64,000 nt of DNA from Hirsutella rhossiliensis (lineage: Eukaryota; Ascomycota; Sordariomycetes; Hypocreales; Ophiocordycipitaceae): NCBI RefSeq assembly GCF_020360975.1, contig NW_025408677.1, positions 868,001 to 932,000 of the forward strand. The letters are read 5' to 3'. The notes beneath the pieces are model-generated. The model was not told where the DNA came from. It worked only from the letters and a program-made list of their open reading frames with translations, and made no database searches. Each line of letters opens with the position of its first letter. Positions within the stretch are counted from its first letter, which is position 1. The translations under genes were made by a program, and so were the position numbers. Positions 11,401 to 23,500 of the stretch are shown here, piece after piece.

Positions 11401-13450
11401 ATAGGAAAGCGGTAGAGCTAGAATACGCCTACCTCCCTATGCCTCCTCTTATAGAATAAGAAGAAGATCTAGAAGCAGCTTTTTTAGTTAGTCTTCCCGT
11501 CTCGACCCCTAAGGGGGTAGGAAAGGTATATCTCTCGAAGGATTACCCGGCTGCCTTTTTATCCCTACTTCGAGAAGCAAAGGAAGGTATAGGGCCCGAT
11601 ATAAAAGAAGACTAACCTCTCCCTTATTTCGATCGTTTTTCCGACTTCTACCTAACGCTAATAGAAGACGGTTCCTATAGAGCGTTTATAGTAGGCCGGC
11701 TCTTTAAGCTATAGCTATTAGCAAGGAAGGTATATAAAAGAGACCTCCTAGACCTACTAGTAAACTAAAAGCAGCTAGAAAGACACCCCTTTAAAGACTA
11801 GTTTTTCTAGGCCTAGAAAGACTACCTAGCCTTATATAAAGAGATAGGGTCTTTCGAAGAGGTCCTTAAGGAAAAGGTAAGAGGAAAATAGGTCCTTAGC
11901 TATAAGTAGGTCTTTATCTATAAGACTAATAAATATAGCTTCCTTTAAAAGTATAAAGCCCGGCTAGTTATCTATAAGAATTAATAGGAAAAAGGGGATC
12001 TACCTACTAGGGCAACCACCCTAATAGGGATGTCTTTTCGGACCCTTATAGCTATAGTAGCAGAATTCGACCTCGAGCTCGAATAGATAGATATAGTTAA
12101 CGCCTTTATTAACTATCTACTTAAGGAAGAAGAAGAAGTTATCTATATACGCCTTCTACTAGGCTTCTAATAGCTAGGAAAGGTTCTATAGCTTAGGAAA
12201 GCTCTATACGGATTACGAAGATTACCCCTTCTTTAGTAATAGCATTTAATAGGTTCCCTTAAAGCCCTAGGCTTTACGAAAGTCCCTTAGGAACCGTGTA
12301 TAATATAGAAGGGTAAAATTATAGTCTTCTTTTACGTCGACGATATTATCTAGGCCTACCTAAAAGAGGAAGAAGCTACTACTAGGGAGGCTATATAAGG
12401 CCTATAATAAAGGTATAAGATAACTAAGCTAAGGGAGCTAAAGTAGTTCCTAGGGATATAAATCCTTAGGAATAGGTCCTAATAGACTATCTAGCTTACC
12501 TAGGACGCCGATATCGATAAGGTCGCTTATAAATTCCTCCTTAATTCCCTCGATAAGAAGCTTCCCTCTACGCCTATATTAAACGAAGAGCTTTTACTTA
12601 ATCTATCCTTTTAAGCTAGGGAGTAAGAGAAATACTAATATTAATAGAAGGTAGGCTCCTTGCTTTTTTTAGCTATTTCTACTAGACCGGATATCTCTTT
12701 TACGGTCTCCTAGCTAGCTAGGTATAACTAGAATCCTAGCCCTAGGTATTAAGAAGTAGTAGATAGAGCTATCCTTTATCTTTATTTAACGAGATTATAT
12801 AGTCTATGCCTAGGAGGGCTAGAAAGGAAGAAATAAGCTACCGAAATCTTCCTCTATTTAAGCGATTCGTCCTTTATAGATAATATATTAGCTAGAAAGA
12901 GCTTATAAGGGTATATTATATCCCTTTTTAAAGGAACTATTGCTTAGAGAGCTTTAAAGTAAGCTACTATTATAACTTTAAGTATAGAGGCAGAGCTAGA
13001 GGCAGAGCTACTAGCTCTTTTAGAAGCGTTAAAGGAAGCGATTTTCCTTAGCCGGCTACTTATTTCTTTACGACTATAAATTCCGACCCCGTTAGCTATA
13101 GAATGCGATAATATATAGACTATACGAATTCTTATAGAGGAAAATAGTAAGCTATCGACCCGGCTATAGTATATTAATATCTATTAGTATTAGTTACGCT
13201 AAGAGGTCTAAAGGGGACTTATTTCCGTCTATTAGGTTCTAACGGCATTAATAAAAGCCGATGGTCTTATAAAGCCCCTACCGAAGTAGAAGCTAGCTGT
13301 CATTTTATAGTAAATTAGGCTAGAAGACGTTTAAGAGAAGCTATCCTTAGAGGCCCGCCTTAAGAGTCTACGAGAGGAGCTAATAGCACGTACGAGAAGG
13401 AAACGTCTATAGCTAAAGAAAAGGAAGAGGTTTTTCCCTTTAGAGGGCCC
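8451..13450 (+). pseudogene. Copia A2 gag-pol, RIP-inactivated
   Basis: Same frame as A1 and A3, with the gag ATG changed to ATA at 8451. Gag, protease, integrase, reverse transcriptase and RNase H can be followed in order. The reverse-transcriptase YVDDI box near 12333-12347 is intact, although dozens of TAG/TAA codons interrupt the frame. Changes are nearly all of the C-to-T type on either strand, giving TpA. It cannot be expressed. Sequence agreement with A1 and A3 makes the identification firm. Confidence 0.85.
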
Positions 13451-13681
13451 CCTATTTTAATTAGGTTTTTCCCTTTAAAGAAGGCCCCCTTTATTATAGG
13501 ACTTTCCCCTCTTTAGGCCCCTTTTCCTTAAGTAGGTCTAAAAGAGCCTAGGGACCTAAAAGGGCCCTTGCTTTCCTCGAGTAAAGGGAGAAGTATAGAG
13601 CTAAGAACCTCCTCTATACGCTTACTAGCCCGAAGCTATATTAGCTATGCCCTTAAGGGGCAGGCTATAGCTAAGGGGGTA

Positions 13682-14173
13682 TATCGTAAAGCGTGGCCTA
13701 ATTTCGTAGTTCTCGGAGATATCCCTTAGCACGAGGGACTAAGGAAGCTAAAAACACCTAGTATAAAAAATAGGTTTTAAAGAAGGAGCTAAAAAGAGGT
13801 ATAGAGAGGAGGGTAGGGGTATAAGGGGAGGCAGAAGTAGCGATAGCTTCCTATAGAGGTAGCGAGAGATAAGATAGATATGCCGGCAACGGCTAGAAAG
13901 GAGGGGAAAAACCGGTAAAAAGCTCGGTAGTTAAAGGGATATTAGTAGCTTCTTTAAGTAGGATCTTCTTTATTAATTAAGATACTAGACGGGTATAAAG
14001 AGGGGCGTTAGATAGAGGAAAGAAGGATAATTAAGGCAATATAATAATTACTCCCCTACTATAATTGCTACTCCTATAAGAATTAAATCTCTCTGCCCTA
14101 CCTATCCGACCCCTTACTTTTAATTTTACCTTTATATATTTTATATATACTTCTCGTATCTCTCTTCGCGAGA
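13682..14173 (+). repeat. LTR A inside copia A2 (492 bp)
   Basis: TATCGTAAAGCGTGG to CGCGAGA, aligned over its length with the 476-bp LTRs of A3. It is about 16 bp longer because of a small insertion near 13755-13780. It is followed at 14174-14190 by a second primer-site copy (GTTATAAGCCCGGGAGG), then by the 155-bp spacer. Confidence 0.8.
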
Positions 14174-14345
14174 GTTATAAGCCCGGGAGGGGGTAGTAAA
14201 CTACCCCCTATAACTTCTAGTTAGACTACGCGCGCGATATACTCGAGAAGGCCTAAGGTTCGATTTCCCTAAGGATAGCCTATTATCGATTAGCGATATA
14301 AAAAGATCTAGGCATCCTAGGCCCGGCCCGGCATCCTTAAGGGGG

Positions 14346-14439
14346 TATATTAGAAAGAAAGATATATATATTAATTATAGTGCGCCTTTAAGAGCGCGCG
14401 TTCTACTTTTACTTACGTAGCGTAATAGTCTTCGCGATA
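14346..14439 (+). repeat. LTR B, right copy (A2)
   Basis: 94 bp ending TTCGCGATA, identical in extent to the left copy. Downstream sequence switches at once to LINE reverse-transcriptase-type sequence on the minus strand. Confidence 0.65.
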
Positions 14440-17400
14440 ACGTTACTTATATCCTAGGCCTATATTAAGAGGGACTCTCTTACCTCCTCCGTTAATAGAT
14501 AGTCGATTATCGTATAGTAAATAGTATCTTATTTTTATCTATAGGTATATATTAGTAAGACTATACTAAGGACCTATTAGTCGAAAAAGAAGTTATTAAG
14601 CCCGATCTTTCCTATATATATCTAAGTAATTACTATACTAATATACTTAGGGAGGCCCTTATAACGGTCTAGCGTTATCGCTTTATTAAACTATAGTAGG
14701 AAGTTAGCGGGGTAGAGGGTAGTTTAGTATTATTAGATCGCGTCTTCCTTAGCGTTTTATTAAGCGGCCTATTCCTTATTTAGCCTTTTAAGCGACCTAG
14801 CTTTATCTAGGAGGTCGTCCGATCCTATCTAGCTCTAGACCCCCCTTATCTCCTCTATAAGGGGGGGCCTACTAAGTAGTAGCGCCGCTAAGGGCCTACT
14901 TACTCTTTAGTATCGCCTCCTCTTAAGTATACCTATAACTATATTAGATATATATTAAATTTAGCTTAAGAGCCCTAAACCCTTTAACCTTTAAAGGGTA
15001 TCTATTATTCTTTAGTTTAAGTAGAGGTCGATTAAGGGTACCTATACCTCTGCTTTTACTTAGTAAACTAAGGTTGCGCGGTAGGCGCCCGTTACTACCT
15101 AAAGGTAGGCTAACTAGTCCTATACTAGGTCCCGCGTAATCCCGCGTAGTTTCCCCCTTATAAGCGTTATCTTATAAAATATAACTATAGCGTAAGAGAT
15201 TAAGGACTAGATTACCTTACTATAGACTTCCTTAGCGTATAGTAAGGTATAGCCCTATATAGATAACGCGAGCCTAGTTAGGGCTATAGTCTAGCGCTTT
15301 ATCTTTGCCTAGAGCTATTTTAAGTACGCCTTCTAGCGTAGTTTCTAGTATACCTAAACCCTTAGTAGGCGGGCCTCCTAGACCGGTATTACTACGTCGG
15401 TCCTAAGGTAGACTAGCGTCGTTATCGCTTATCTCCTTTATATAAAGTATATTAACTTACTCTTCGACGGTTCGAAAGTAACCGCGAACTTAGCTACCTA
15501 CTCTATATATACCTTTTAGGCCTCCTTTAAGCGTACTACTATTATAGCCTCGTTAGGTCTAATACTAACTATATTTATATTATTAGCGAAGCTAATAGTA
15601 TAAATACCGTATATTATACTAAGCCTTTTATATAAGGGGGTTATATAGTATAGAATTAAGATTAGGGATAAAGGGGAGCTTTAAGGGACTCCCGTTAGTA
15701 CTTAAGTTAGCTTTAAGGTCCTCCTATTAAAGTAAAGGGTCGATCTTTTATTACTTATAAAGCTCTATATTAAGCTTATAAGCTATTTAAGGTATCCTTA
15801 AAGCCCTAGTTCCCTTATAAGCTTATTATAGTTAACTATATTAAATACGCCCTTAATATCTAGCTATAGGAACGATATAATACCCCTCTAAGCTTAGGTC
15901 GCGCGTATTAGTTCTATTACTAGTAAGATCGCCGCTTCTATAAAGCGCTCCCTCTTATTCCTTATTTATCCGTTTAGTAAGATACCGTTCGCTTCTATAG
16001 CTCCTACGATCCTTTAAGCTAGTATCTACTTAAGTACTTTCCCTACTATAAGTAAGAGGGAAATTAGTCTCTATCCCCTTACTATATAGTAAGCTTCTAG
16101 CCTCTTACCTAGCTTTTAAATTACTACTACGTTCGCGCTATAGAACTATTCTAGGAAATATAAGAGTTAGGTATAGGCGTTAAAGATTATAGCTAGTCGC
16201 CGGACTAAGGCTAGTCTATACTTCTTAATAAACCTTAAAAGGATACTATCTAGACCTACTACTTTCTAGCTTACTATCTTACTTAGCGCCGCTATAACGT
16301 TAGCTAGCTAGATCTATTAGTTAATTATAAGGGTCGCCTTAGCTATAGGCTAGGGTAGCCATTAAGTTATGCCTACCTTTAATAGGAAGAACTTAGCGGC
16401 TAATATCTAGGCCTTCCCTTTAAAGGTTTCCGTTAGTCGGTCCTTACCTTCTTTAACTAGCGGCGGGATATAAGTTAGTTTTAATAGTAGCCTACTATAG
16501 AGTCTAGCCTACCTTTTTATATTCTAAAGCTTAGTATTATCGGCGCTAAATTCCTTTAAGAACTTACGCTAGTAGGCCCTCCTTACCTCGTAGACGGTCT
16601 ACTTTTAAGCTATAGACGCCTTATATAGGTCTACTTAGTTTACCTTGCCCCTTTCCCGCCTATACTTCCTCCTTACCCTCTTAGCCTCCCTTATCGCCCT
16701 CCTTACCTCTGGGGTAAACTATATATTGCCTCTAAGTAATACTTACCCTTAGCGTAGAACTATAGCTATCGCGATCTATACTAGAGTAGCGAAGATATAG
16801 TTTAGGTCCTAGTCGATATCCTTAGGCGTCTAAAGCGTTAGCTAGTATAGTCCTAGCTAAGACGTAGTCTTGGCTTTAACTAGCTTTACTTCCGCTTCTT
16901 TCTACCTTAGGGCCGGTTTAAGTACCTAGGCCTAGGTATCGACCTATAATATAATAGTCTAAGGGATATAGTCTAACTTAGTTAGGTCTAGGTTAGGCCC
17001 GGTATACTATATCTTAGTCTTTAGTATTACTTAAGCTAGGTCTATAGTACTATCCCTTTAGCTATAGAAAAATCTTATATACTCTTTTCTTAAGGTAGTA
17101 AGTTTAAGTTATAATCTTATCGCTTCCTATATAAGTTATATCGCGCTATCTAAGGTTCTATTATATTTATCCTAGAGCGGGTAATAGATATTATAGTCCC
17201 TTATTATTATTATAGGGTGCTTTAGTTCGATTACGCTTAGGTTACGTAACGCTCTAGCCCTCGCGGCCCTTAGTAGTAAGTAAATCGCTTATAGTTTAGT
17301 ACTATCCCCGAAAATTACCTCGCTTTAGTCTAGTCTAGACTAGGGCGACTAAGTCCCTAGCCTAAGCCTTTTATATATATATAGCGCGCACCTCCCTTCC

Positions 17401-17600
17401 CTATAGACTAGGCTATAGGGCGCCGCTCTAGGGGGGGGGGGGGGCGCCTCTTAGTATAGCTTCTACTTCCTATAATACTATTAGGTTAAAGCTAGCTTAG
17501 TAGTAAAGCGCTAACTAAGCTAACTTATATCTCTTTTATATATTTTAAAATAGTACTTTTAGTTATATATAGGTAGGGTTAAGGTAAAAGGGGTTATCTA
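14440..17600 (-). pseudogene. LINE ORF2 (endonuclease/reverse transcriptase, Tad1-like), RIP-inactivated
   Basis: On the minus strand a non-LTR reverse transcriptase is readable across RIP stops. In order there are KAVGLDSILLRFIKK (fingers motif, about 16230-16300), NGILLNG and RGIISFLQLDIKG-type palm A (about 15830-15960), GVPQSSPLSLIL-type motif B (about 15660-15700) and SFANNINIVS at 15579-15590. The last should read FADD; both catalytic aspartate codons now read Asn. The part above 16400 would hold the endonuclease but is too damaged to mark residues. A run of 14 G lies at 17431-17444. The clade assignment (Tad1-like, common in ascomycetes) rests on the overall look plus the upstream ORF1. 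Confidence 0.72.
17431..17444 (+). repeat. G14 homopolymer
   Basis: Fourteen consecutive G in otherwise AT-rich RIPped DNA, between ORF1 and ORF2 of the LINE. Length may be uncertain if the assembly used error-prone reads. Confidence 0.9.
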
Positions 17601-17639
17601 TATAAAAAGGGAGGCGCTTTATCTCTTAGCGCTTCTTTA

Positions 17640-19140
17640 TCTACTATACCTATAAATATCGTTTATAATTAGTTCGGCCTCCCTAGCCCTACTAGCCGGT
17701 AGGTATTTTAAGCTTAACCTCCTATCTTAACGCGGTCTACCTAGTCCTTACTTTTAGACTATAGTTAATTTAAGAACGCCCTAGGTTTTAATAGTAAGGA
17801 GCACCTATTACTTAGTATACGTTTAGGTATTCGCGAACTATTAAGGTTATTATAAGTAGTTTTCCCTTACTTTTTCCTAGGCTTTATTTGCTATAGGGTA
17901 AGTCTAGGTCTATAATAGGTAGTCCCCTTAATATAAGACGTAGTTATAAGGGATTTTACCCTTCTTAGCTCTATATTTATCCTCGCCTTTATTATATACT
18001 ATATACTTATATTAGCTATAAAGTTATATTAATATATACTATTTAGTAATATAGCTATACCTATAGTAATTATAGTACCTCTATAGTTAGACCGACTTAT
18101 TATAGGGTTTATATTAAAAGATTTATACTTTAAGGACTAGGCTTAGGTAGTAGAGCTTATTAGCCTCCTCTAAGCTACTAACCCTAATAAGTATAGTCGT
18201 TACCGTTAATATCTTAGATTAGGGGTATAGCGCCTAGGCCTAAAGGACCTTAACTTTATTTACCTTTATAATCTTATAGAGTAATCGCTCCCTATTTACT
18301 ATCGCTACCCTTAAGGGGATATTCTTAGCGACTACTATATATACGCGGTAGGTAATTATAGCCTTTAGTCTAAACATGGCCTTAACCTAGCCTTAGTCCC
18401 TTTAATAAGCTCTCGCTATAGTATTAAATATAACCGCGATATCTCCGCTTTAAAGGCGCCTCGCCGCTATAGCGCTTATAGCTTTTAAGGCTATATTTAC
18501 CGCCTTTACTATATCCTTTAGTTCGCGGCTTAGGATTTTAGGCGGCGCCTTAATAGGGACTACGATAATCTCGCGTTCGTAGCGCGGTAGGACCTATTTT
18601 ACTATAGCTTTATATTAGGTCGGTCCTTTAGTCTTAGCTACGACTATAGCCTAGGTTCGCTTAGGGCCCCCTAGGCCTAAAGCGATACTTAGGCGGAGTT
18701 CTTCTTTAACTACCTCCTTAATTACTTCTTAGATTATTATTTTAAAGCTCTCGTCCGCGTAAAGTACCGCCGATAACGCGCTACTAGCGCGGCTCTTTGC
18801 CTTAAAGAGCCGTTCGACTACTACTTATACCCTACCGAACTATACGCTTAGGACGAAGCCCGCGAGTTTACTATATACCGCTTTTTCTATAAGGTCGCTC
18901 GGCGCCTAAGCCGGTATTATATCGCTACTTTAGGTTTATTAACTCGCCCTATCGAAGTATATAAATTTAGGTAGCGTCTCTTCGCGCTACGCGCTTTAAT
19001 TAAGCTTAGTACGTCGATAGCCGCTACTATATCTACCTACCCCTTAGCCTCGGCGTAGTATCGTTACTAAGGGTAATTAATACTACTAAATTAATTCCTA
19101 GTATTAATTAGTATTTTAGTCGCGATATATACCCGCCGCG
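17640..19140 (-). pseudogene. LINE ORF1 (gag-like), RIP-inactivated
   Basis: Upstream of ORF2 on the same strand is a second frame with RIP-type stops only. It contains REIIVVPIKAPPKILSREL (about 18490-18550), KDIVKAVNIALKAISAIAAR and RVAIVNRERLYK. This layout, with a later Cys/Tyr-rich patch near 18000-18080 that may be RIPped zinc knuckles, is what ORF1 of Tad1-type elements looks like. It would bind RNA. The assignment is by pattern and position, not by alignment. Confidence 0.55.
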
Positions 19141-19172
19141 GGCGTATATCGATTTTATAAGAAGTCTTTTTA

Positions 19173-19400
19173 TAATATATATATTAAAGAGTAATATATA
19201 TATTAAAGAGTAATATATATATTAAAGAGTAATATATATATTAAAGAGTAATATATATATTAAAGAGTAATATATATATTAAAGAGTAATATATATATTA
19301 AAGAGTAATATATATATTAAAGAGTAATATATATATTAAAGAGTAATATATATATTAAAGAGTAATATATATATTAAAGAGTAATATATATATTAAAGAG
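19173..19400 (+). repeat. Satellite: 12 perfect tandem copies of a 19-bp unit
   Basis: The unit TAATATATATATTAAAGAG is repeated 12 times with no substitution (228 bp). It separates the LINE ORF1 from copia B2. There are no spacers, so it is not a CRISPR array. Perfect identity in a region otherwise full of mutations means recent expansion by slippage or unequal exchange. Confidence 0.97.
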
Positions 19401-21519
19401 TCTATTATATAAGCGTAAGGAATATATATACTTAATTATATAGTTTTAGCGCTATACCTTAATAAGCTATACTACCTTACTTATTTTATATACTCCTTAT
19501 TTATATATATATACTCTTTAGTTAGGGCCTTAAAATATAGTTATTATAACCTAATAATATATTTATATATATTTTAATATCTAAATTAATATATATAAAT
19601 ACGTTTTTTATATTATATTATAGTATCTCCTAGTTATTAATAATAGCTAGTATTAATAGTAGTTTAGTAGACTTAGGTCTTACTATTATAGAGAAGGTTT
19701 CTAGGTAATCTAAGCTATATATTTACTTATACTTTTATACTATAAAATAGGCTTTATATTTTAGTATATTATTATTATTATCCTTCTTTATTCTATAGAC
19801 TTATTAGCCTTTTAGAGCCTCCTTATCCTTAGAAAGTTCTAGTATATCCTAAGTATTTAAATTTATAAGTTTATTTATTTTAGCCTATATAGCTATATCT
19901 TAGTCTTTTACTTACGAACTATTTATAGCCTATTTATAAGTAGTAGGCTTTATAGGATCTTTTATATTTTCTTTTAAGATAGAAAAATATATTCTAAATT
20001 ATTATATAGTATTTTATTAATAGGGTATTTTATATAGTTATTATAGTATTCGGCGGGCTTCTTAGGGATTTCTACTTAAATACTAAGATCCTTATTTTAC
20101 TAGATATTAATATCTTCTAAGACTATATCTTCTATATTATTATCTATATTTATTTCTAAGTCCCTATTTTAGTTATTATTATTTATAGTATCTTTATTTA
20201 TATCTAAAGGAGGTCTCTATCTACTTTAATATTCTTTAGGTAGTTTTTTAAGAGAGGGTATACTATTAAAGTTAGAATATATATCTTTCTTTTTATTAAG
20301 AAATTTATCCTTTATTATAGTTATATTTTTAGAGACTATAACCTTTTATTTAGTAAAGTTATATATTCTATAGGCTATATCTTTATAGCCTATTATTACC
20401 CCTATATAAGCTCTAGGCTTTAGTTTATTTTTAGGGTTTTTATTTTTATAGTATATAGTACTATTAAATACTTTTATATTTTCTAAATCTTTTAAACTTA
20501 AAGTTATATTATTTTTCGTTTCTAAAAGTAATATAAAGCCTATAGTAGAGTATAGTAATCTATTATATATATATATAGCTACTAAGATAGCTTCTCTTTA
20601 TAAGTATTTAAAGAGTTTTATAATATAAAGTATAGCTCTTACTTTATTTAGTATAGTTCTATTTATCCGTTCTATTTTACTATTTAAGTATAGTATATAA
20701 GTAGGGCTTATATTATATTTTAGGCTATATTTTAGGTAGTATAGTTTCATATTATATATAAACTCTTAAGTATTATTTAAAAGAACCTTTTTTATTATTA
20801 TTTTATTTCTATTATTTTCTAGTTCCTATTTATATTTTAGAGATTTTAATAAGTATTCTCTTTTATACTTTATAAGATATATTCTAAGGTATTTAGTTAC
20901 GGCATTTAAGAAGAATATAAAGTAGATATATTTATTATATATAAAAGTCTTAATAGGGCCCTAGATATCTATATAAATTTATCTAAAAAGTAGTATTTCC
21001 TTTTAAAAGGAGTTTTCTTTCTATTTTCTATTTATTTTACTTTTATATAAGTATTATATTATTTTACTTTTATTATATTATCTTTATTTAAAGTAATATT
21101 AGTATATTATTTTAAAGGTATTTATATAGTATTATATAGTTTATATAGCCTAGTCTTTTATATTATAGTATAATATCTATAGGTTTTTTATAGGCTATAA
21201 TAGAGCCTTTTTATTTATTTTATTTATTAAACTCCTTAATATTATATATTTAGTTATCTATTTAAAAGTACGTTATACTTATATATAGAGGGATATAATA
21301 TAGACCTTTATTTATAAAGCTTTATATTATTATATTTCTTTCTATATCTAAAAGGGTTATAGAGTCTTTACTAGTTAAAGTAAGTATATATTATAAAGAC
21401 GATTAACTTATAATATTAATGCTTATTTCTAGTATAAAAAGATAGTTTTAAAGAGTATATATCTTATTATTATTAAAAAAATCTAAAGTATAGATTTCTA
21501 GCTTCTTTTACTACTAAGG
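19401..21519 (-). pseudogene. Copia B2 pol (integrase, reverse transcriptase), RIP-inactivated
   Basis: Minus-strand copia pol of a second family. Integrase core is readable near 20840-21000 (QGPIKTFIYNKYIYFIF, NAVTKYLRIYLIKYK) and onwards to 20200 (RAYIGVIIGYKDIAYRIYN). RVT_2 reverse transcriptase is readable at 19560-19990 (DKEALKGQQVYRIKKD, RFIVQKYKQIYSLDYLETFS). Base composition is extremely AT-rich and nearly every Trp/Gln codon is a stop. It is separated from its gag by a solo LTR inserted at 21520. RNase H near 19410-19560 is only faintly visible. Confidence 0.75.
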
Positions 21520-21995
21520 TCTCGTAAAGAGAGATACGAGAAGTATATAAAAATATATAAAGGTAAAATTAGAAGTAAGGGGTCGGATAGGCAGGGCAGA
21601 GAGATTTAATTCTTGCGGGGGCAGTAATAAAGGTAGGGGAGTAATTGTTGCATTGCCTTAATTATTCTTCTTTCCTCTCTCTAACGCCCCTCTTTATACC
21701 CGTCTAGCATCTTAATTAATAAAGAAGATCCTGCTTAAAGAAGCTACTAATGTCCCTTTAACTACCGAGCTTTTTACCGGTTTTTCCCTTCCTTTCTAAC
21801 CGTTGCCGGCATATCCGTCTTATCTCTCGCTACCTCTATAGGAAGCTATCGCTACTTCTGCTTCCCCTCTTGCCCCTACCCTCCTCTCTGCACCTCTTTT
21901 TAGCTCCTTCCTTAAAACCTATTTTTTAGCTTCCTAGGTCCCTCGTGCTAAGGGATATCTCCGAGAACTACGAAATCAGGCCACGCTTCGCGATA
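21520..21995 (-). mobile_element. Solo LTR A of the copia A family
   Basis: 476 bp, TGTCGCGAAG-type end at 21995 and CGAGA-type end at 21520. It is flanked by the perfect five-base duplication TAAGG (21515-21519 and 21996-22000). It sits inside copia B2, so it is younger than B2, and it is clearly less RIPped than its host. It arose by LTR-LTR recombination or is an excision relic. The duplication fixes the exact LTR ends used elsewhere in this annotation. Confidence 0.92.
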
Positions 21996-23500
21996 TAAGG
22001 AAGATACTTTTCCCTAAGTTATAATTATATAAATATTTTTATAAGATAAAAGAAATTTTTTATTAGATATTATATATCTAAAAGACCCTATATTAAATAT
22101 AAAATTATATATATTTTCTCTTTATAATTTTATAGCATTCTTATCTACTCTAAAAAGAATCTAACGAAGAGAAGAAAGAAGAAGCTTTAGAGGTCTTATA
22201 AGGTACTTAGTATTAGCTTTTTCTTTTCTTTTAGAAAGGTATATAAGAGTAATATAGGTTATATTATAAAGGGAGAGGGTTATATTAGTTATATAGGGGT
22301 TATAGAAAGGTAGGTTATAAGTTATAGTATAGAGGAAGAGGTTAAATAAAAATAGGATATAGGTTATATAGAGGTTATAGGTTATAGTTATATTATAGAG
22401 AGGAGGGTTATAGGTTATATAAAGGTTATAGAGGAATATAATATTAGTTATATTATAGAGCGGAGTTATAGTATAGAGGTTATAAGTTATAGTATAAAGA
22501 TTACAAGTTATATAAAGGGTATAGAGGCTATAAGGAATCTATAAGGGGAAGGAAGGGTATTTACTTAACTTTAAGAAGAATTAAATATATAAAGAATCTC
22601 TTAAGAGGGCGTTAACTCTTTAGAGAAAACTCTAAAAAGAGCTTTTCTTCTTTTTCGTCCTTAGATAACTATTTTACTAGTTACGAGGACCCTTTCTTAA
22701 GACGACTATCTAGAGAAAGGTATAGGCGTTTAACGCCTATTATTTCTATTCGAACGACCTCTAGGATTTTAAGATCTATTTAAAGAGGAACCTCTAGAGT
22801 TCTAAGGTAGAAATCTAGCTTTTCTTACCTTTTTTTTATTTACTTTAAGCTAGAAATAGTCCTTTATAGTATAGCTTAGTTTTTTATAGTTCCTATAATA
22901 GGGACTAGGTTTTTTACTATATAAGTAAAAGAGCTATTTAAAAGAGGGACCTTCTAGAGCCTTAATTCTCTTAAATTTATCGATTAACGATAAGGAAAGA
23001 GACTTAAGGGTATAGGCCTAAGCATTATCTCTAAGAGCTTAAGAGATATTTCTTATATAACTTAAATATAAGTTATTAAAGCATTAAAAAATCTAGGCGA
23101 TAATATCTACCTTTAAAATACGGATATATCGAGTATTAAGCTCGTTAAAGAGCTCTTTAATTTTATTAAGATATGCCTTAATAGATAGTTAACTCTCGAG
23201 TATAGTATTAAAGAGCTCTTTTATAAGAAGGAAGTTAGAAGTAAAATTTACTAGGTTATATAGGCTTTTTAATATATTCTAAGCGCTTTTTATAGTAGTA
23301 TAGTATTTTATCTAAGAGAGGGGACCATCCTTAATTATAAGTCGGATTAAAGTAAGAGCTTTTGCCGACTTTAAGTGATTTTCTTATATAACGGCGCTAT
23401 ATATTTTCTCTCGGATAAAAATAGAGTCTATATAAAGTAACTATAAGGAAAAATTCGAGCTACCCTTAAGTTTAGTAAAGTAGTAGTTGGTCTTACTAGA
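21996..23500 (-). pseudogene. Copia B2 gag and linker, RIP-inactivated
   Basis: Gag reads on the minus strand from about 23490: FTKLKGSSNFSLQLLYIDSI, IREKIYSAVIQENHLKSAKALT, SPLTQIKYYTTIKSA-type and LYNLVNFTSNFLLIKELFN. It is a clear relative of the remnant at 3602-4100. The region 22250-22540 is a degenerate array of GGTTATAG-like units within the linker; no zinc knuckle can be shown there. All stops are RIP-type. It is the upstream part of the element whose pol lies at 19401-21519. Confidence 0.68.
22250..22540. repeat. Degenerate GGTTATAG-type minisatellite
   Basis: Purine-rich imperfect units of roughly 8-20 bp built on GGTTATA(G/A) recur many times on the plus strand. It probably began as a Pro/Thr-rich or low-complexity coding repeat in copia B2 and was then RIPped. 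Confidence 0.5.

Larger units (their letters stand above)
8215..14439 (+). mobile_element. Copia A2 retrotransposon, heavily RIPped, bounded by 94-bp terminal repeats
   Basis: Ty1/copia element with 94-bp direct terminal repeats (8215-8308, 14346-14439), a primer site, gag-pol, and an internal LTR A close to its 3' end. The flanks read ACGCT on the left and ACGTT on the right, a possible five-base target duplication with one mutation. The order pol, LTR A, primer site, spacer, LTR B at its 3' end matches the order at the 5' end of A1. Either the true LTR is the whole composite and the left one is truncated, or the 94-bp module works as a terminus of its own. It lies inside LINE-like sequence. 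Confidence 0.8.

Noticed and set aside
19173..19400. CRISPR-like array
   Set aside because: Units are head-to-tail with no spacers, in a eukaryotic repeat setting.
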